A stretch of 64,000 nt of DNA from Actinotalea endophytica (GCF_025717005.1 NZ_JAOVZU010000010.1:62001-126000), one strand, 5' to 3'. Counted from the stretch's first letter, positions 18,303 to 27,650 are shown. Notes: generated by a model from the letters alone, not told the origin. Numbers and translations are program-made.

Positions 18303-21300
18303 TCAGATCGGCCGGCAGGTGTGACGGTCACGCTGGTGCGGCGGCGTGGCCCGGTGCTGCCCACCACCGTCGCGCTCCGGCACCGTCGCGATCGTGTACG
18401 CATCGAGCGCAACCCCGGTCAGGCCGTAGGTCTGGCTCCTCGACGCACCGGTGTTCTCGACCACGTACCTGTGGTTGAGGCTGGTGTCGATCGTCACGGT
18501 GACCGTGTTGGTGCCGACCTTGAGGCCCTTGCTCAGATCGACGGCGTCGGTGAGCTGGTCGACGTCGTCGATCACGGTGCCGTTGACGACGACCTGCACG
18601 ACCATGTCGCCGCTCCCGTGCGCCAGGTCGAGCACGGCGCCGGCGTCGCGCCAGTCACGGCCCAGCCGGAAGGTCGTGGAGTAGGTGCCGGTCCCCGACA
18701 CGTCGCCCATCGACGCCACGCCGAGGTCCGCCAGCTGCTCCTCGCTCGCGGGCAGCTCGGCCCAGTCGCCGAGGGAGACGTCCGAGAACTCGACCGTGGT
18801 CTTCGCCGAGATCGTCGGGTCGACCGCGTTCGCCTCCGCGTCCGGTCCCCAGCTCTCCAGGGACAGGTCCCACCCGTCGGTGAGCTCGACGTCCGCAGGC
18901 ACCGAGGAGACCTCGACCTGCTTCACCGAACCGTCTGCCAGGGTGACCTCGTAGTCGCCGACCTCGAAGGCGTGGAGCTCGAGCTTGTTGCTCGCCACCA
19001 CGAGCTCGCCGCCGGACACGTCGGTCGCGCTCGGCAGCTTGCCGTTGTCCTTCACCAGGGCAACGATCTCCGCGTCCTCGCCGCCGATCCGCGGGGTGAA
19101 CGTGATCGTGTCACCGTCCCGGCTGTACACCGCGAGCGGCTCGACCTCACCGGTCCAGGCGTTGAGCACGTACGGCGTGCCCTCGCCGGTCAGCGTCACG
19201 TCCTGGTCCACGAGGGCCGAGACGGCGTCGCCGCTGATGCCGCCCAGGAACCCACCGGACGGACCGGCGTGGGCGAACTGCAGGGGCGCCGTGAGCGTCA
19301 CCGTGGTGCCGCTGATCGACAGGATCTCGACCTCCTCCTGCGTGCCACCACTGCCGATCAGCAGGTGGTCACCCGCGGACAGCCCGTACACGCTGCCGAC
19401 CCGCACCGTCGTCGCGCCCGCCTCCGCCGCGGCGGAGAGCGTCGTGCCGGCGTTGAACAGGTAGTAGAACGACGTCGAGCCGTCGGTGCGGTGCGAGGTC
19501 TCCAGGAACGGCACGTCGTACGAGGCGGCCGAGGTGACGCCATCCGCGCCGAGCTGGTCGAGCACAGCTGCCTCGTCGGCGACCGTGACGACACCGGGCT
19601 TGGCGGTCAGCGACGCCCACGCGGCCAGCATGTCGGCGTCGTTGTCGTCGACCTTGTTCGTGCCGTAGACGCGGGTCGGGCCGTCGCCCATCACGACGAT
19701 CGGCAGACCTGCGTCGGCGTAGCCGATCAGGGTCTCGACGGTGGCCAGCGACAGCTTCGCGGCGTCCTTGACCACGAGGGCCTGGTACTGCGAGCCCTCC
19801 GGGTCCAGCACACCGTCGGTCACGACGGCCGTCGGCTCCTCCAGCAGCGCCTGGGACAGGACGTTGTAGGAGTACCCGGCGTCCAGCAGCGACTGGAGCG
19901 AGTTCCCGCTGGAGATGCTGTAGCCCGCGTCGCTGCCGATCAGCACGGCCACGTCGACCTTGGCCTGGCCGGTCTGCATCACGCTCTGCGTGCGGGCGAC
20001 GTAGCCGCTGAAGGTGTCCACGTCGTCCCACCAGATCTGGCGAGCGTTGTAGTTCGAGAACCCGCCTCCGTTGTTCCGGAAGAAGTTCCAGCCCGGCCAC
20101 GAGGCCTCGTACCCGTTGAAGGTCCGGGCGAACGCCGTGCCGTGGAAGATCGCGCGGTTGACGCCGTCCGACACGTCGCTGTTCACGACCTTGGCCACCG
20201 TCTCCCACGTCGAGAAGATCGTCGCCGAGAACGTCGTGGTCTCCATCGAGAGCAGCTTCTCCCGGCCGAGGTTCGTCGCAGCCTTGAGGGTGCGCAGCAT
20301 GTCACCGGAGCCGGAGTTGTCACCCTCGGGGATGTCCACCGTCGCCGCCGCGGCGCCGACGTCGAGACCCGGGAGCGGGTACGCCTGGGCACGGTAGGTG
20401 TAGCCGAAGGACGCCGCCCAGTCCTTGATCAGGTCGGCGTGCTCGACCTTGTAGAGGTGACCCAGCGTGAGGTTGTAGTCCTCGATGATCCGGGTCGCCT
20501 CGGCCGACTCGTCGAACATGCCGGCCGAACCGAGGGTCAGCACCGGCGCGACGGCCGTCATGTCGTACCCGTTGAAGGCACTGGCCTCGTCGAGCAGGTC
20601 GGCCGTCCAGATGGCACCGGTCCGGTGCACCTCGATGGAGTCCTCGAAGATCGACGTGCCCTGCTTGCCGTTCTTCTTCAGCAACGAGATCAGCTCGTTG
20701 TCGAGGATGTTGGCGTCCCAGAAGTCGAAGACCTGCTGCACGCCGTCCGCGGAGAAGTAGTCCGTGGCGTAGGTGCGGTTGTACTGCGTCACCGAGGAAC
20801 CGCCGGACATGACCTGGCCCGTGCCCTGGTGGTAGGAGCCGATCAGCACCAGGTCGCCCACCTCGTAGCCGTCGCCCTCGGACGGCACGTACCCGCTGAG
20901 GTCGACGCCCGACAGGTCGGTCGAGTAGGTGTACTGCCAGTCGGCCATCCGCTTGCGGTTGCCGTCCGCGTCGATCTTGCCCTCGAGGTCCGGATCGCTC
21001 GGCTCCGGACCGAAGACCGCCAGGACCTCGCTGTCGTAGTCGATGCCGTTCGCGTCCGCGTAGGCACGGTCGGGGATGCCTGCCGCGTAGCCGGCGTAGA
21101 GCACGCCGCCCTCCTCGAGTGCAGGGGTACCGGCCGCGGCGTCGTCGGCCGAGACCGTGTCCGCCGCGGTGGCACCGGTCAGGTCGGTCAGTGACGCCAG
21201 CCCGAAGGTCGGCGTGCCGTCGGCGCTCACCGCAGTGACGGTGGCCAGCGTTGCCGCCGTGAACTTGTCCACGAACAGGAACGGGGCGTCCTCGTTGCCG

Positions 21301-21908
21301 CCGAAGCCCTGCTGGTAGTCCTCGGTCCGCTGGACAGGCAGCGGGAGCGCCGCCGCGCCGGCCGCGGCGTCGGCGGCGGTCACCTTGCGGTAGGCCACCG
21401 TGGCCTGCTGCTGCTGCGTGTCGTCGTTCGGGTCGATGGTGTTGACGATCGGCGGCCAGTGCGAGGTGATCGTGATGTCGATCTTGAACCCACCGGGCAG
21501 CGAGTTCGCCGTGCGGAGCATCGTCTTGAGGATCCGCTGCCAGTTCTCGCTGCCGTAGCCGACGGTCGCGAGCTCGTCGTTGTTCACGTCGCTGTCGTCC
21601 GCGAGGTAGGCGATCTCCACCCCACCGAACCCACCGGCATGGATGTCCCGGATCTGCTTCTCGACCAGGGCGAGCCCTTCGGCCGAGGCGCCCGCACCTG
21701 CGTCGGGGAACCACATGCGGGCCATCGGCTTGGCATCCAGGCTCGGGTCGGTGAAGGCGCTGAGCGCCCGGTTCACGCTGCTGCTGTTCTGGTCGGACCG
21801 CCCGCCGGCCATCGCGGGCACGGCGAGCGCCGTCATCCCGAGGACGACACCGGCCGCGGCGAGCGACGCAACCACGCGCCGCTGAGTCCCTGTTCGATGA
21901 TGTGTCAC
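18303..21908 (-). CDS. Secreted GH106-type alpha-L-rhamnosidase
   Basis: This large 1201-residue extracellular enzyme begins with a signal peptide (RRVVASLAAAGVVLGMTALAVPAMA). The N-terminal region has the GH106 hallmarks MWFPDAGAG and IHAGGFGGVEIAYL, then the long catalytic TIM-barrel region. The C-terminal third is beta-rich, ending in a carbohydrate-binding-like sandwich with LGRDWRDAGAVLDL and RYVVENTGA. It should release terminal L-rhamnose from plant glycosides or pectic side chains outside the cell. The GTG start follows AGGAGG by eight bases. The last 20 or so residues are charged and resemble no domain. Confidence 0.85.
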   Translation of the reverse strand: MTHHRTGTQRRVVASLAAAGVVLGMTALAVPAMAGGRSDQNSSSVNRALSAFTDPSLDAKPMARMWFPDAGAGASAEGLALVEKQIRDIHAGGFGGVEIAYLADDSDVNNDELATVGYGSENWQRILKTMLRTANSLPGGFKIDITITSHWPPIVNTIDPNDDTQQQQATVAYRKVTAADAAAGAAALPLPVQRTEDYQQGFGGNEDAPFLFVDKFTAATLATVTAVSADGTPTFGLASLTDLTGATAADTVSADDAAAGTPALEEGGVLYAGYAAGIPDRAYADANGIDYDSEVLAVFGPEPSDPDLEGKIDADGNRKRMADWQYTYSTDLSGVDLSGYVPSEGDGYEVGDLVLIGSYHQGTGQVMSGGSSVTQYNRTYATDYFSADGVQQVFDFWDANILDNELISLLKKNGKQGTSIFEDSIEVHRTGAIWTADLLDEASAFNGYDMTAVAPVLTLGSAGMFDESAEATRIIEDYNLTLGHLYKVEHADLIKDWAASFGYTYRAQAYPLPGLDVGAAAATVDIPEGDNSGSGDMLRTLKAATNLGREKLLSMETTTFSATIFSTWETVAKVVNSDVSDGVNRAIFHGTAFARTFNGYEASWPGWNFFRNNGGGFSNYNARQIWWDDVDTFSGYVARTQSVMQTGQAKVDVAVLIGSDAGYSISSGNSLQSLLDAGYSYNVLSQALLEEPTAVVTDGVLDPEGSQYQALVVKDAAKLSLATVETLIGYADAGLPIVVMGDGPTRVYGTNKVDDNDADMLAAWASLTAKPGVVTVADEAAVLDQLGADGVTSAASYDVPFLETSHRTDGSTSFYYLFNAGTTLSAAAEAGATTVRVGSVYGLSAGDHLLIGSGGTQEEVEILSISGTTVTLTAPLQFAHAGPSGGFLGGISGDAVSALVDQDVTLTGEGTPYVLNAWTGEVEPLAVYSRDGDTITFTPRIGGEDAEIVALVKDNGKLPSATDVSGGELVVASNKLELHAFEVGDYEVTLADGSVKQVEVSSVPADVELTDGWDLSLESWGPDAEANAVDPTISAKTTVEFSDVSLGDWAELPASEEQLADLGVASMGDVSGTGTYSTTFRLGRDWRDAGAVLDLAHGSGDMVVQVVVNGTVIDDVDQLTDAVDLSKGLKVGTNTVTVTIDTSLNHRYVVENTGASRSQTYGLTGVALDAYTIATVPERDGGGQHRATPPHQRDRHTCRPI

Positions 21909-22050
21909 TGCTCAGACCTCCTGCACTCGGGTCGAACTGGACGGAGCGAAGGTCGCCACGCAGGGAGCCGCGAACTGCCAGGCGTCTCCGTTGACGAGGC
22001 TCGTTCCTTCGGTCGCACCGGTGCGCGGACCGGACGCGCCCACCGAAATG

Positions 22051-22066
22051 TGACGTTTCAAAACGT
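22051..22066. promoter_or_regulatory. Putative TetR operator between the rhamnosidase and TetR paralog 2
   Basis: ACGTTT-CA-AAACGT (22053-22066) is a perfect 6-2-6 inverted repeat in the 255-bp gap between two divergent starts. Its left part, TGACGTTTCA, matches the site at 16122-16131 before the paralogous regulator. Confidence 0.55.
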
Positions 22067-22163
22067 AGCCATGCGAACACCTACTGCACAAGGCATTCGC
22101 GAGAACTGGGCCGGACGGGTGCCGACAGGGCGGGTCTCCGCGAGGCACCCGTACGCTCTGACC

Positions 22164-22889
22164 ATGGGAGCTCGTGGGCCGTACCGCGCCGGGCGGGCCA
22201 CCCGGGCGAAGATCGTCGAGGTCGCCGCCCAGCGGTTCTCGACCGACGGCTACCACAACACGGCGCTCGCTGACGTCGCCAGAGACGTGGGGGTCACGAC
22301 CGCCGGCCTGCTGCACCACTTCCCCAGCAAGCAGCACCTCCTGGTCGCGGTCGCCGGGCACCGACTCGAAGCCAGCCGCCACATCTGGGACGGCATCACC
22401 GACGACAGCTCCGCCGGCGAGATCGTCGAGCGGATGATCGACGTGACGAAGCACTACCTCACGGAACCCGAGCTGATCGAGCTCGCCGTGGCCGTCGCGA
22501 CCGAGGCGGCCGACAGCTCGAGCCTCGCCCACGACGTCTTCGCCGGCCGCTACGCCACCGTCGTCGACACCATCACCGGGCAGTTCTCCCGCAGCGCCGC
22601 CCGAGGCGAGCTGTTCGACGGGGTCGACCCCGCGCAGCTGGCCCGGACGACCGTCGCGATCAGCGACGGCCTCCAGCTCCAGTGGACCCTCGCCGATCGT
22701 GGCGTGGACCTCCTCGGGCTCATCGCCACGTCGCTCGCCGACCTCGCCTCAGCCACGATCCGGCCCGAGTACATCCCGCCGGGGCTGCGGGCATGGTCGT
22801 CGGCAGCCCGCGGCGAGGAGCTCGGGGCAGCGGCCGGCGCCACGGATCCCGCGCCGGTCCTGCGCGACGCGGCAGGGGGCACCGACTGA
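22164..22889 (+). CDS. TetR-family regulator (paralog 2 of the rhamnose island)
   Basis: This 241-residue repressor is close to the one at 16255 over its whole length (GARGPYR, GLLHHFPSKQHLL, YLTEPELIELAVAVATEAAD, SDGLQLQWTLADR). It is divergent from the GH106 gene with the palindrome at 22053-22066 between them, so it probably represses the rhamnosidase gene and itself. The C-terminal 25 residues are Ala/Gly-rich and absent from paralog 1. The ATG at 22164 is chosen because it aligns with the paralog start. Confidence 0.85.
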   Translation: MGARGPYRAGRATRAKIVEVAAQRFSTDGYHNTALADVARDVGVTTAGLLHHFPSKQHLLVAVAGHRLEASRHIWDGITDDSSAGEIVERMIDVTKHYLTEPELIELAVAVATEAADSSSLAHDVFAGRYATVVDTITGQFSRSAARGELFDGVDPAQLARTTVAISDGLQLQWTLADRGVDLLGLIATSLADLASATIRPEYIPPGLRAWSSAARGEELGAAAGATDPAPVLRDAAGGTD

Positions 22890-23038
22890 CACGTGCGCAC
22901 CGCGCGCCGACGCTGTGACGGGCGCCTGAGCAGGTCCGGGCCCCGGGCGTGCGGACAACCGGAGTGCGACGCACCCTAGTGTGGTTCGTGACCCGCGCGG
23001 CCGGCGGGTGCCGGCGGCCGATCGAGACTTCACGCTCA

Positions 23039-23053
23039 CGAGGACCGTCCTCG
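23039..23053. repeat. Short perfect inverted repeat in the 22890-23174 intergenic region
   Basis: CGAGGAC-C-GTCCTCG is a 7-1-7 palindrome about 120 bp before the membrane-protein gene at 23175. It could be an operator. The rest of this 285-bp gap shows nothing recognisable. Confidence 0.3.
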
Positions 23054-23174
23054 AGGAGGGCCCACCTCGCAGACGCTCGTTCGAGGACGGTGGTGGGAGT
23101 GACCAGACGGTCGCCCGACGGCGCGCTCTCGGCGGTCCGGCGGGCGGCTCGACCCCGGACCGCGGGACTCTAGG

Positions 23175-24911
23175 GTGTCCGACGACCCGGATCGCGCGGC
23201 GACTCTTCGCCGGCTCCTGCGCCTCGGCTACCGCAGCGCCGCGATCGAGACGATCGAGTCGGGGTCGTGGGCCGCCGGCGAGCTCGGTCCCGGATGGGCG
23301 GTTGCCGCGCTGGCCTTGTCGGACATCGATGAGCTCGGCACCTGTGCTCTCTCGCCCGCGGAGCTGGATGCCACCTGGCACTACGTCGTCCGTGACGCCG
23401 CCCGACCCGGGAGTCACGACTCGCGCGACATGACCCCTGTGCTGATCGGCCGTTTCCCGCGCACCGCGCGGCAGCACTCCTGGACGATTCCGAGCGAGGA
23501 TCCCGCCGACGGCACTCTGACATCTCTCGGCAGGTGGTTGCGGCGAACGGTCGTCCTTCGCATCTCGACGGCCGCCTACTTCATGGTGGCCGGCGCCACG
23601 CTCCTTGCTCTCGGCTTCCTCTCGTTGTTCTTCGAGTCCATCGGGAACACGATCGACCTGGGCTTCCTTCTGTGGGTCGGTCTGTTCGGAGTCTCGCTCT
23701 CGCTGTTGGCCACGAGCGTCGCGACGCAGGCGCTCGGCGCCCTCACCCTCAAGCGAATACAGGCGCACGGTCGGCTGGGGTTCCTCCCGGCCTCGAGGTT
23801 CAGGGCCCCCCTTGCGGGCGCTGTGCAGGCGGCACGCCGACGCCGGTACCGGCGGTCGCAACGCGAGCCCGGCGGATGCGTGGTGCTTCCGGTACGTCGA
23901 ACAGTCCTACGACGAGCCGTCCTCCTGGGACTCACGGTCGCGGTGGTTCCCGTAGCGCTCGCTGGTGGCCTGCTCACCCTCTCCTTGGTGCTGGGCCTTC
24001 TGTCGGGTTCGCTCGACACCTCTGAAGCTCGAGATCTCGGACCGATGGCGGTCCTGTTCGGCGCGTCGGTCCCGCTGCTGATCTGGATGTACCGCAGTCC
24101 CCGCCTGTTCCTACCCCGCGCCATCCCCTCGAGGCTGGGGTGGGGCCTTCGCCGAGCGAAGGCGTTCCCGGCATCGGTTCTCGAGCTCGGGAAGCCGAAG
24201 TCCATCGTGCGCGCCGCGATGCGAGCGTGCGCCTCCGGCGCGGAGACGAATGGGCTCGTAGGCGAGGCGCTGCTGCTCCGGAGCTTCGAGGACGACGCGT
24301 TCGAAGCAGACAACCTGCTGCCCGCCGGCGCACCGATCGAGGGGAGGGCCACGGCGCCGGCCGCGGCGGTCCTGGCGTGCGCCGGATGGTTCCGCCTGCG
24401 GATGGTCGCTCCGCCGGGAGCGGCGGCCGAGGGCGCGGCCGCGCACGAAGACGACCTGGAAGGCCGCGCGTTGCGACGGTTCTACCTGAAGCACCTCGAC
24501 ATCCTGGGCATGTTCTCGTCCTCCCTCCCGGACGACACCTGGGAGGAGGAGGTCGAGACTCTGGCGCGCACCTCCGACCTCATTCTGGTTTCACTGGGGT
24601 ACTCACCGGGCATCACGACGGAGATCGAGCTGCTGCGTCGGATCGGGGCGACATCACGAACCGTCTTTCTCTTCACGTCGTTCCGGCAGTTCCAGGCGGA
24701 CGATGCGGACCGCCTGCTGGAGGTCCTGGGCGTCAGCGCTGCCGCACCCGAGCTGCTCTCCGGCCGAAGGCCGCTGGCCCTCTGCCTCGCGCCGGAGCCG
24801 ACGCTGTTCGTCACGTCCCCGCGCGCAGTCGGCAGCGTGAGCAAGGACCTGGAGGTCGCCTTGGAGTGCGCGATCAGACTCGTTCACGCCAGCTCTGCAG
24901 ATCGAACCTGA
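23175..24911 (+). CDS. Four-TM membrane protein with a possible TIR-like C-terminal domain
   Basis: I do not recognise a named family for this 578-residue protein. A soluble N-terminus (1-120) is followed by two TM segments (about 124-154 and 160-190), a basic loop (200-245), two more TM segments (245-275 and 288-306), and a cytosolic region from 315. That region contains LLLRSFEDD (366-374) and SDLILVSLGYSPGITTEIELLRR (467-489). The spacing and hydrophobicity of these two strands recall box 1 and the later strand/helix of TIR domains, including an acidic residue after the second strand. This is a pattern resemblance only. The GTG start is plausible but lacks a strong ribosome binding site. 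It stands alone on the plus strand. Confidence 0.7.
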   Translation: MSDDPDRAATLRRLLRLGYRSAAIETIESGSWAAGELGPGWAVAALALSDIDELGTCALSPAELDATWHYVVRDAARPGSHDSRDMTPVLIGRFPRTARQHSWTIPSEDPADGTLTSLGRWLRRTVVLRISTAAYFMVAGATLLALGFLSLFFESIGNTIDLGFLLWVGLFGVSLSLLATSVATQALGALTLKRIQAHGRLGFLPASRFRAPLAGAVQAARRRRYRRSQREPGGCVVLPVRRTVLRRAVLLGLTVAVVPVALAGGLLTLSLVLGLLSGSLDTSEARDLGPMAVLFGASVPLLIWMYRSPRLFLPRAIPSRLGWGLRRAKAFPASVLELGKPKSIVRAAMRACASGAETNGLVGEALLLRSFEDDAFEADNLLPAGAPIEGRATAPAAAVLACAGWFRLRMVAPPGAAAEGAAAHEDDLEGRALRRFYLKHLDILGMFSSSLPDDTWEEEVETLARTSDLILVSLGYSPGITTEIELLRRIGATSRTVFLFTSFRQFQADDADRLLEVLGVSAAAPELLSGRRPLALCLAPEPTLFVTSPRAVGSVSKDLEVALECAIRLVHASSADRT

Positions 24912-24947
24912 AGGCTCCGCCCGCCCTGCGCCTGCCGGAGCGCCTTC
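24910..24947 (+). terminator. Imperfect hairpin after the membrane-protein gene
   Basis: GAAGGC/GCCTTC plus TCCG/CGGA pair with a two-base bulge around a 16-base loop, starting at the stop codon. It is a weak candidate terminator. Confidence 0.35.
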
Positions 24948-25032
24948 GGTGCACGCGACGATGAACAGGTACTCGCCGGCCGGCTGCAGCCCCGCAACGT
25001 CGTCCAGAGAACCTCGGCGTCCGGGCGGAGAT

Positions 25033-25881
25033 CTACGACTTACCCGCGGGCTGGGCGGCCGGCGGCGCCAAGGTCCGAGCCGCGGCCACCACGCCCCCGT
25101 CGACCAGCAGGTCCGTCCCGGTGATGAACGACGACTGCGGGTCGAGCAGGAACTCCGCGGCCCGCGCGATGTCCTCCGGCGTGCCGACCCGCCCGCTGCC
25201 GGACATCGCGATCATCTGACGCATCTGCTCGCCGTGCGCGCCGCCGAGCTCGGCCATGCCCATCGGCGTCGCGATGATCCCTGGGCTGATCGAGTTCACC
25301 CGGGCACCTCGCTTGCCCCAAGGCACGGCGGCCGCCTGGACCCGCAGGATGTTGCCGCGCTTGGCCAGGGAGTAGGCCGCGCCGGGGTCCGCGAACGCCT
25401 CGGCCTCGAGGGCAGGGATCGCGAGCAGGTCCTTCGCCGGAACGGTCGCCAGCGCGCGTTCGAGCTCGGCGGGCAGGCCTGCGGCCATGTGGCCGGCCAT
25501 GCTGGCGATGACCACACCGGCCCCGCCGGGTGCGATGACCCGGGCGAACTCCTCGAGCATGTGCGCGACCCCGAGGAGGTCCACGCCGAAGATGGCGTCG
25601 GCCGGCGCCTGGACCGGGGACAGGCCCGCCGTGTGCGCGACCTGCGCGACCCGGCCGAGCGACGCGGCCGCGTCGGCCAGGCCCGCCATGGACTGCTGGT
25701 CGGCAACGTCGACCCGGTGCGTGGTCACGTCGTAGCCGGTGCCGCCGAGCCGCTCGGCGACCGAGTCCATCGCCTGCTCGCTGAAGTCGGCCAGCAGGAC
25801 CCGCCGACCCGCACTGATCCGCGGGGCGAGCGTGAGCCCCATCCCACCGACACCGATGATGACGACGACGTCCTTGTCCAC
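25033..25881 (-). CDS. SDR-family NAD(P)-dependent oxidoreductase
   Basis: This 282-residue short-chain dehydrogenase has the N-terminal cofactor region VVIIGVGGMGLTLA and the catalytic Ser after VVIASMAGH. YSLAK supplies the Tyr and Lys, and the end SSFITGTDLLVDGG is typical. A roughly 45-residue insertion between the Ser and the Tyr strand is longer than usual. The GTG at 25881 follows GGAG by six bases; an ATG at 25920 is an alternative. It is divergent from a TetR gene with a perfect operator between them, so it is probably the regulator's target. The substrate is unknown. Confidence 0.85.
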   Translation of the reverse strand: MDKDVVVIIGVGGMGLTLAPRISAGRRVLLADFSEQAMDSVAERLGGTGYDVTTHRVDVADQQSMAGLADAAASLGRVAQVAHTAGLSPVQAPADAIFGVDLLGVAHMLEEFARVIAPGGAGVVIASMAGHMAAGLPAELERALATVPAKDLLAIPALEAEAFADPGAAYSLAKRGNILRVQAAAVPWGKRGARVNSISPGIIATPMGMAELGGAHGEQMRQMIAMSGSGRVGTPEDIARAAEFLLDPQSSFITGTDLLVDGGVVAAARTLAPPAAQPAGKS

Positions 25882-25942
25882 CGCGGGCTCCTTCGACCTG
25901 GTAGGTGACGCGACCAGCATTTCGAGACGCTTTGTATTGTTT

Positions 25943-25956
25943 AGGACGAACGTCCT
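25943..25956. promoter_or_regulatory. TetR operator palindrome between the SDR and TetR genes
   Basis: AGGACG-AA-CGTCCT is a perfect 6-2-6 inverted repeat, 18 bp upstream of the TetR ATG and in the only gap between the divergent pair. Autoregulation together with control of the SDR gene is the usual arrangement. Confidence 0.7.
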
Positions 25957-25974
25957 GCTGTCTAGGGTGTCCGC

Positions 25975-26577
25975 ATGGCCAGGGGCACTGTCGGTCGCCC
26001 ACGCGACACCCGCGCGCACGCCGCCATCCTCGAGGCCGTGCGCGAGCTGCTCACCGACGTCGGCTACGAGCGGCTCACGATCGAGCGGGTCGCGGCGCTG
26101 GCCGGCGTCGGCAAGCAGACGGTGTACCGGTGGTGGCCCTCGAAGTCGGCACTCGTCGCCGAGGCCGTGCTCGCCGGCCTCATCCGGGTCGACGCGTACA
26201 TGCCCGAGGCGACCGGCAACCTCGCCACGGACGTGCGCGCCTGGCTCGTCGCCGCCCTCGAGACCCAGGCCGACCCGTCCCGGGCCGCACTGGTCCGCGG
26301 TCTCGCCGCAGCCGCCGCGGATCGCGTCGAGGACGCCGACCGGCTCTACACCGAGCTGACCGGGCCGGCGCGCCAGGAGCTCATCGCGTACCTCGCCCAC
26401 GGCCTCGGGTCAGGCCAGATCCGCCAGGACGCCGACCTCGGCGTGGTGGCCGACACGCTCGCCGCCACGATGCTCTACCGCGTCCTGACGCACCGCCCTG
26501 CCCCCACGCCTCGCGAGATCGACGACCTCGTGACGCTGGTCGTCGGTGGCATCGGGACCCGAGCGGCCGCGACCTGA
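25975..26577 (+). CDS. TetR/AcrR-family regulator of the SDR gene
   Basis: This 200-residue repressor has the DNA-binding domain at residues 14-60, with ERVAALAGVGKQTVYRWWPSK as the helix-turn-helix. A C-terminal helical ligand domain follows. It belongs to a different TetR subgroup from the two rhamnose-island regulators. It is divergent from the SDR gene, with the palindrome at 25943-25956 in the shared promoter region. Confidence 0.85.
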   Translation: MARGTVGRPRDTRAHAAILEAVRELLTDVGYERLTIERVAALAGVGKQTVYRWWPSKSALVAEAVLAGLIRVDAYMPEATGNLATDVRAWLVAALETQADPSRAALVRGLAAAAADRVEDADRLYTELTGPARQELIAYLAHGLGSGQIRQDADLGVVADTLAATMLYRVLTHRPAPTPREIDDLVTLVVGGIGTRAAAT

Positions 26578-26693
26578 CGAAGTGATCGGACGCGGCGCGA
26601 CGGACCGGCCTCACGCCCGTCATCCGCCGCGGTGGGTGTGTCCTGCTGAGCGCCGGGCGACCACCGATGTGCAGCGACGGTGTGACCGGCCCC

Positions 26694-27650
26694 TCAAGAC
26701 ATCCGTGAGGAGGCGTGCCAGACGATCTCCAGACTCGTCTCGGCCCCCGGCTCCAACGTCGTCAGCGGTCCGAGCGCCTCGAGCTCCAGCAGGCGCGCCG
26801 TCGGGCGCAGCCCCCCGCCGACCGGCGCCGCGGTCGGGTACTGCATCCAGATCTCCGCAGCGCAGCCGCCGTCGGGGTAGGCGGCTCCGGGCAGCACCGA
26901 GTAGCTCCACGCCACACCGGCCCCGTCCGGGCGCCGCACCTCGAGCGTCCCGTCGGCGTCGGTGAAACCGACCTTCGCCACCACGTCGTCCACGTGGACC
27001 CTGCGCCGCCCGCCGGCCGGCGGGTCGACGGTGATCAGGCCGTCGTCGGCGACGAGCGCCCGAGGTTCGGCGCCGCCCCTGACCCCGACCCACACGCCCG
27101 ACGGGTTCCCCGACGGTGCACCAGCGAACATCTCCGTGTCGACCTGGCACACCTCCCAGATCGCCCAGGTCACCGGGCGGTCCGCGATCGCCCGGAAGGT
27201 GACCCGGTGCCTGAACGTCGTCCCCGTCGCGGGCAGCCGGAACTCGCGCACCACTCGAAGGCCGGTGCGCGGGTCGTCCGGGCTGGTGAACGTGACGACC
27301 GCGTCTTCGCCGTCGTGAGCGACGTCGACGTCCCAGCTGCCCGAGTCGATCACCGGGTCCGGTGGGCCGGGCCACTCACCGGGACCCGACCAGCCCTGGG
27401 GCGCGGGCCAGGTCTTGGACCCGCCGAGGTTGGCCCACGAGCCCATCGTCCCGTCCAACGGCGCCCACGAGGAGCGGGCCCGGACCGTGCCGAGGTCGCC
27501 GTCGAGGTACTCGGAGTTCCGCCAGAGCAGCTCGACGCCGTCCACCCGGACCGAGATCAAGCGCCCGCCCACCGAGGGCAGGAACGCCAGGTCGACGGAG
27601 CCGTTGCCGATCCGCAGGACCGGCAACGGCTCCTCGCCGTGCGTCGTCAC
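26694..27650 (-). CDS. DUF4380-like sugar-locus protein
   Basis: This 318-residue protein has the beta-sandwich style of aldose epimerase-like proteins (FLPSVGGRLISVRVDG, WAPLDGTMGSWANLGGSKTWPAPQGW) found in the DUF4380 family. It has no signal peptide. It is the last gene of the second ABC sugar operon and starts by a GTGA overlap with the permease stop, so it is probably made with the transporter. An enzymatic or sensing role on the imported sugar is possible; none is established. Confidence 0.7.
   Translation of the reverse strand: MTTHGEEPLPVLRIGNGSVDLAFLPSVGGRLISVRVDGVELLWRNSEYLDGDLGTVRARSSWAPLDGTMGSWANLGGSKTWPAPQGWSGPGEWPGPPDPVIDSGSWDVDVAHDGEDAVVTFTSPDDPRTGLRVVREFRLPATGTTFRHRVTFRAIADRPVTWAIWEVCQVDTEMFAGAPSGNPSGVWVGVRGGAEPRALVADDGLITVDPPAGGRRRVHVDDVVAKVGFTDADGTLEVRRPDGAGVAWSYSVLPGAAYPDGGCAAEIWMQYPTAAPVGGGLRPTARLLELEALGPLTTLEPGAETSLEIVWHASSRMS

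Noticed and set aside
18108-21194. A 1028-codon plus-strand open frame opposite the GH106 gene
   Set aside because: It is composed of Val/Arg/His/Asp-rich low-complexity sequence, antisense to a clear glycosidase.
22749-23861. A 370-codon minus-strand open frame over the TetR end and the following gap
   Set aside because: It has an Arg/Gly/Pro-rich composition and no motif or ribosome binding site, and it overlaps two supported genes.
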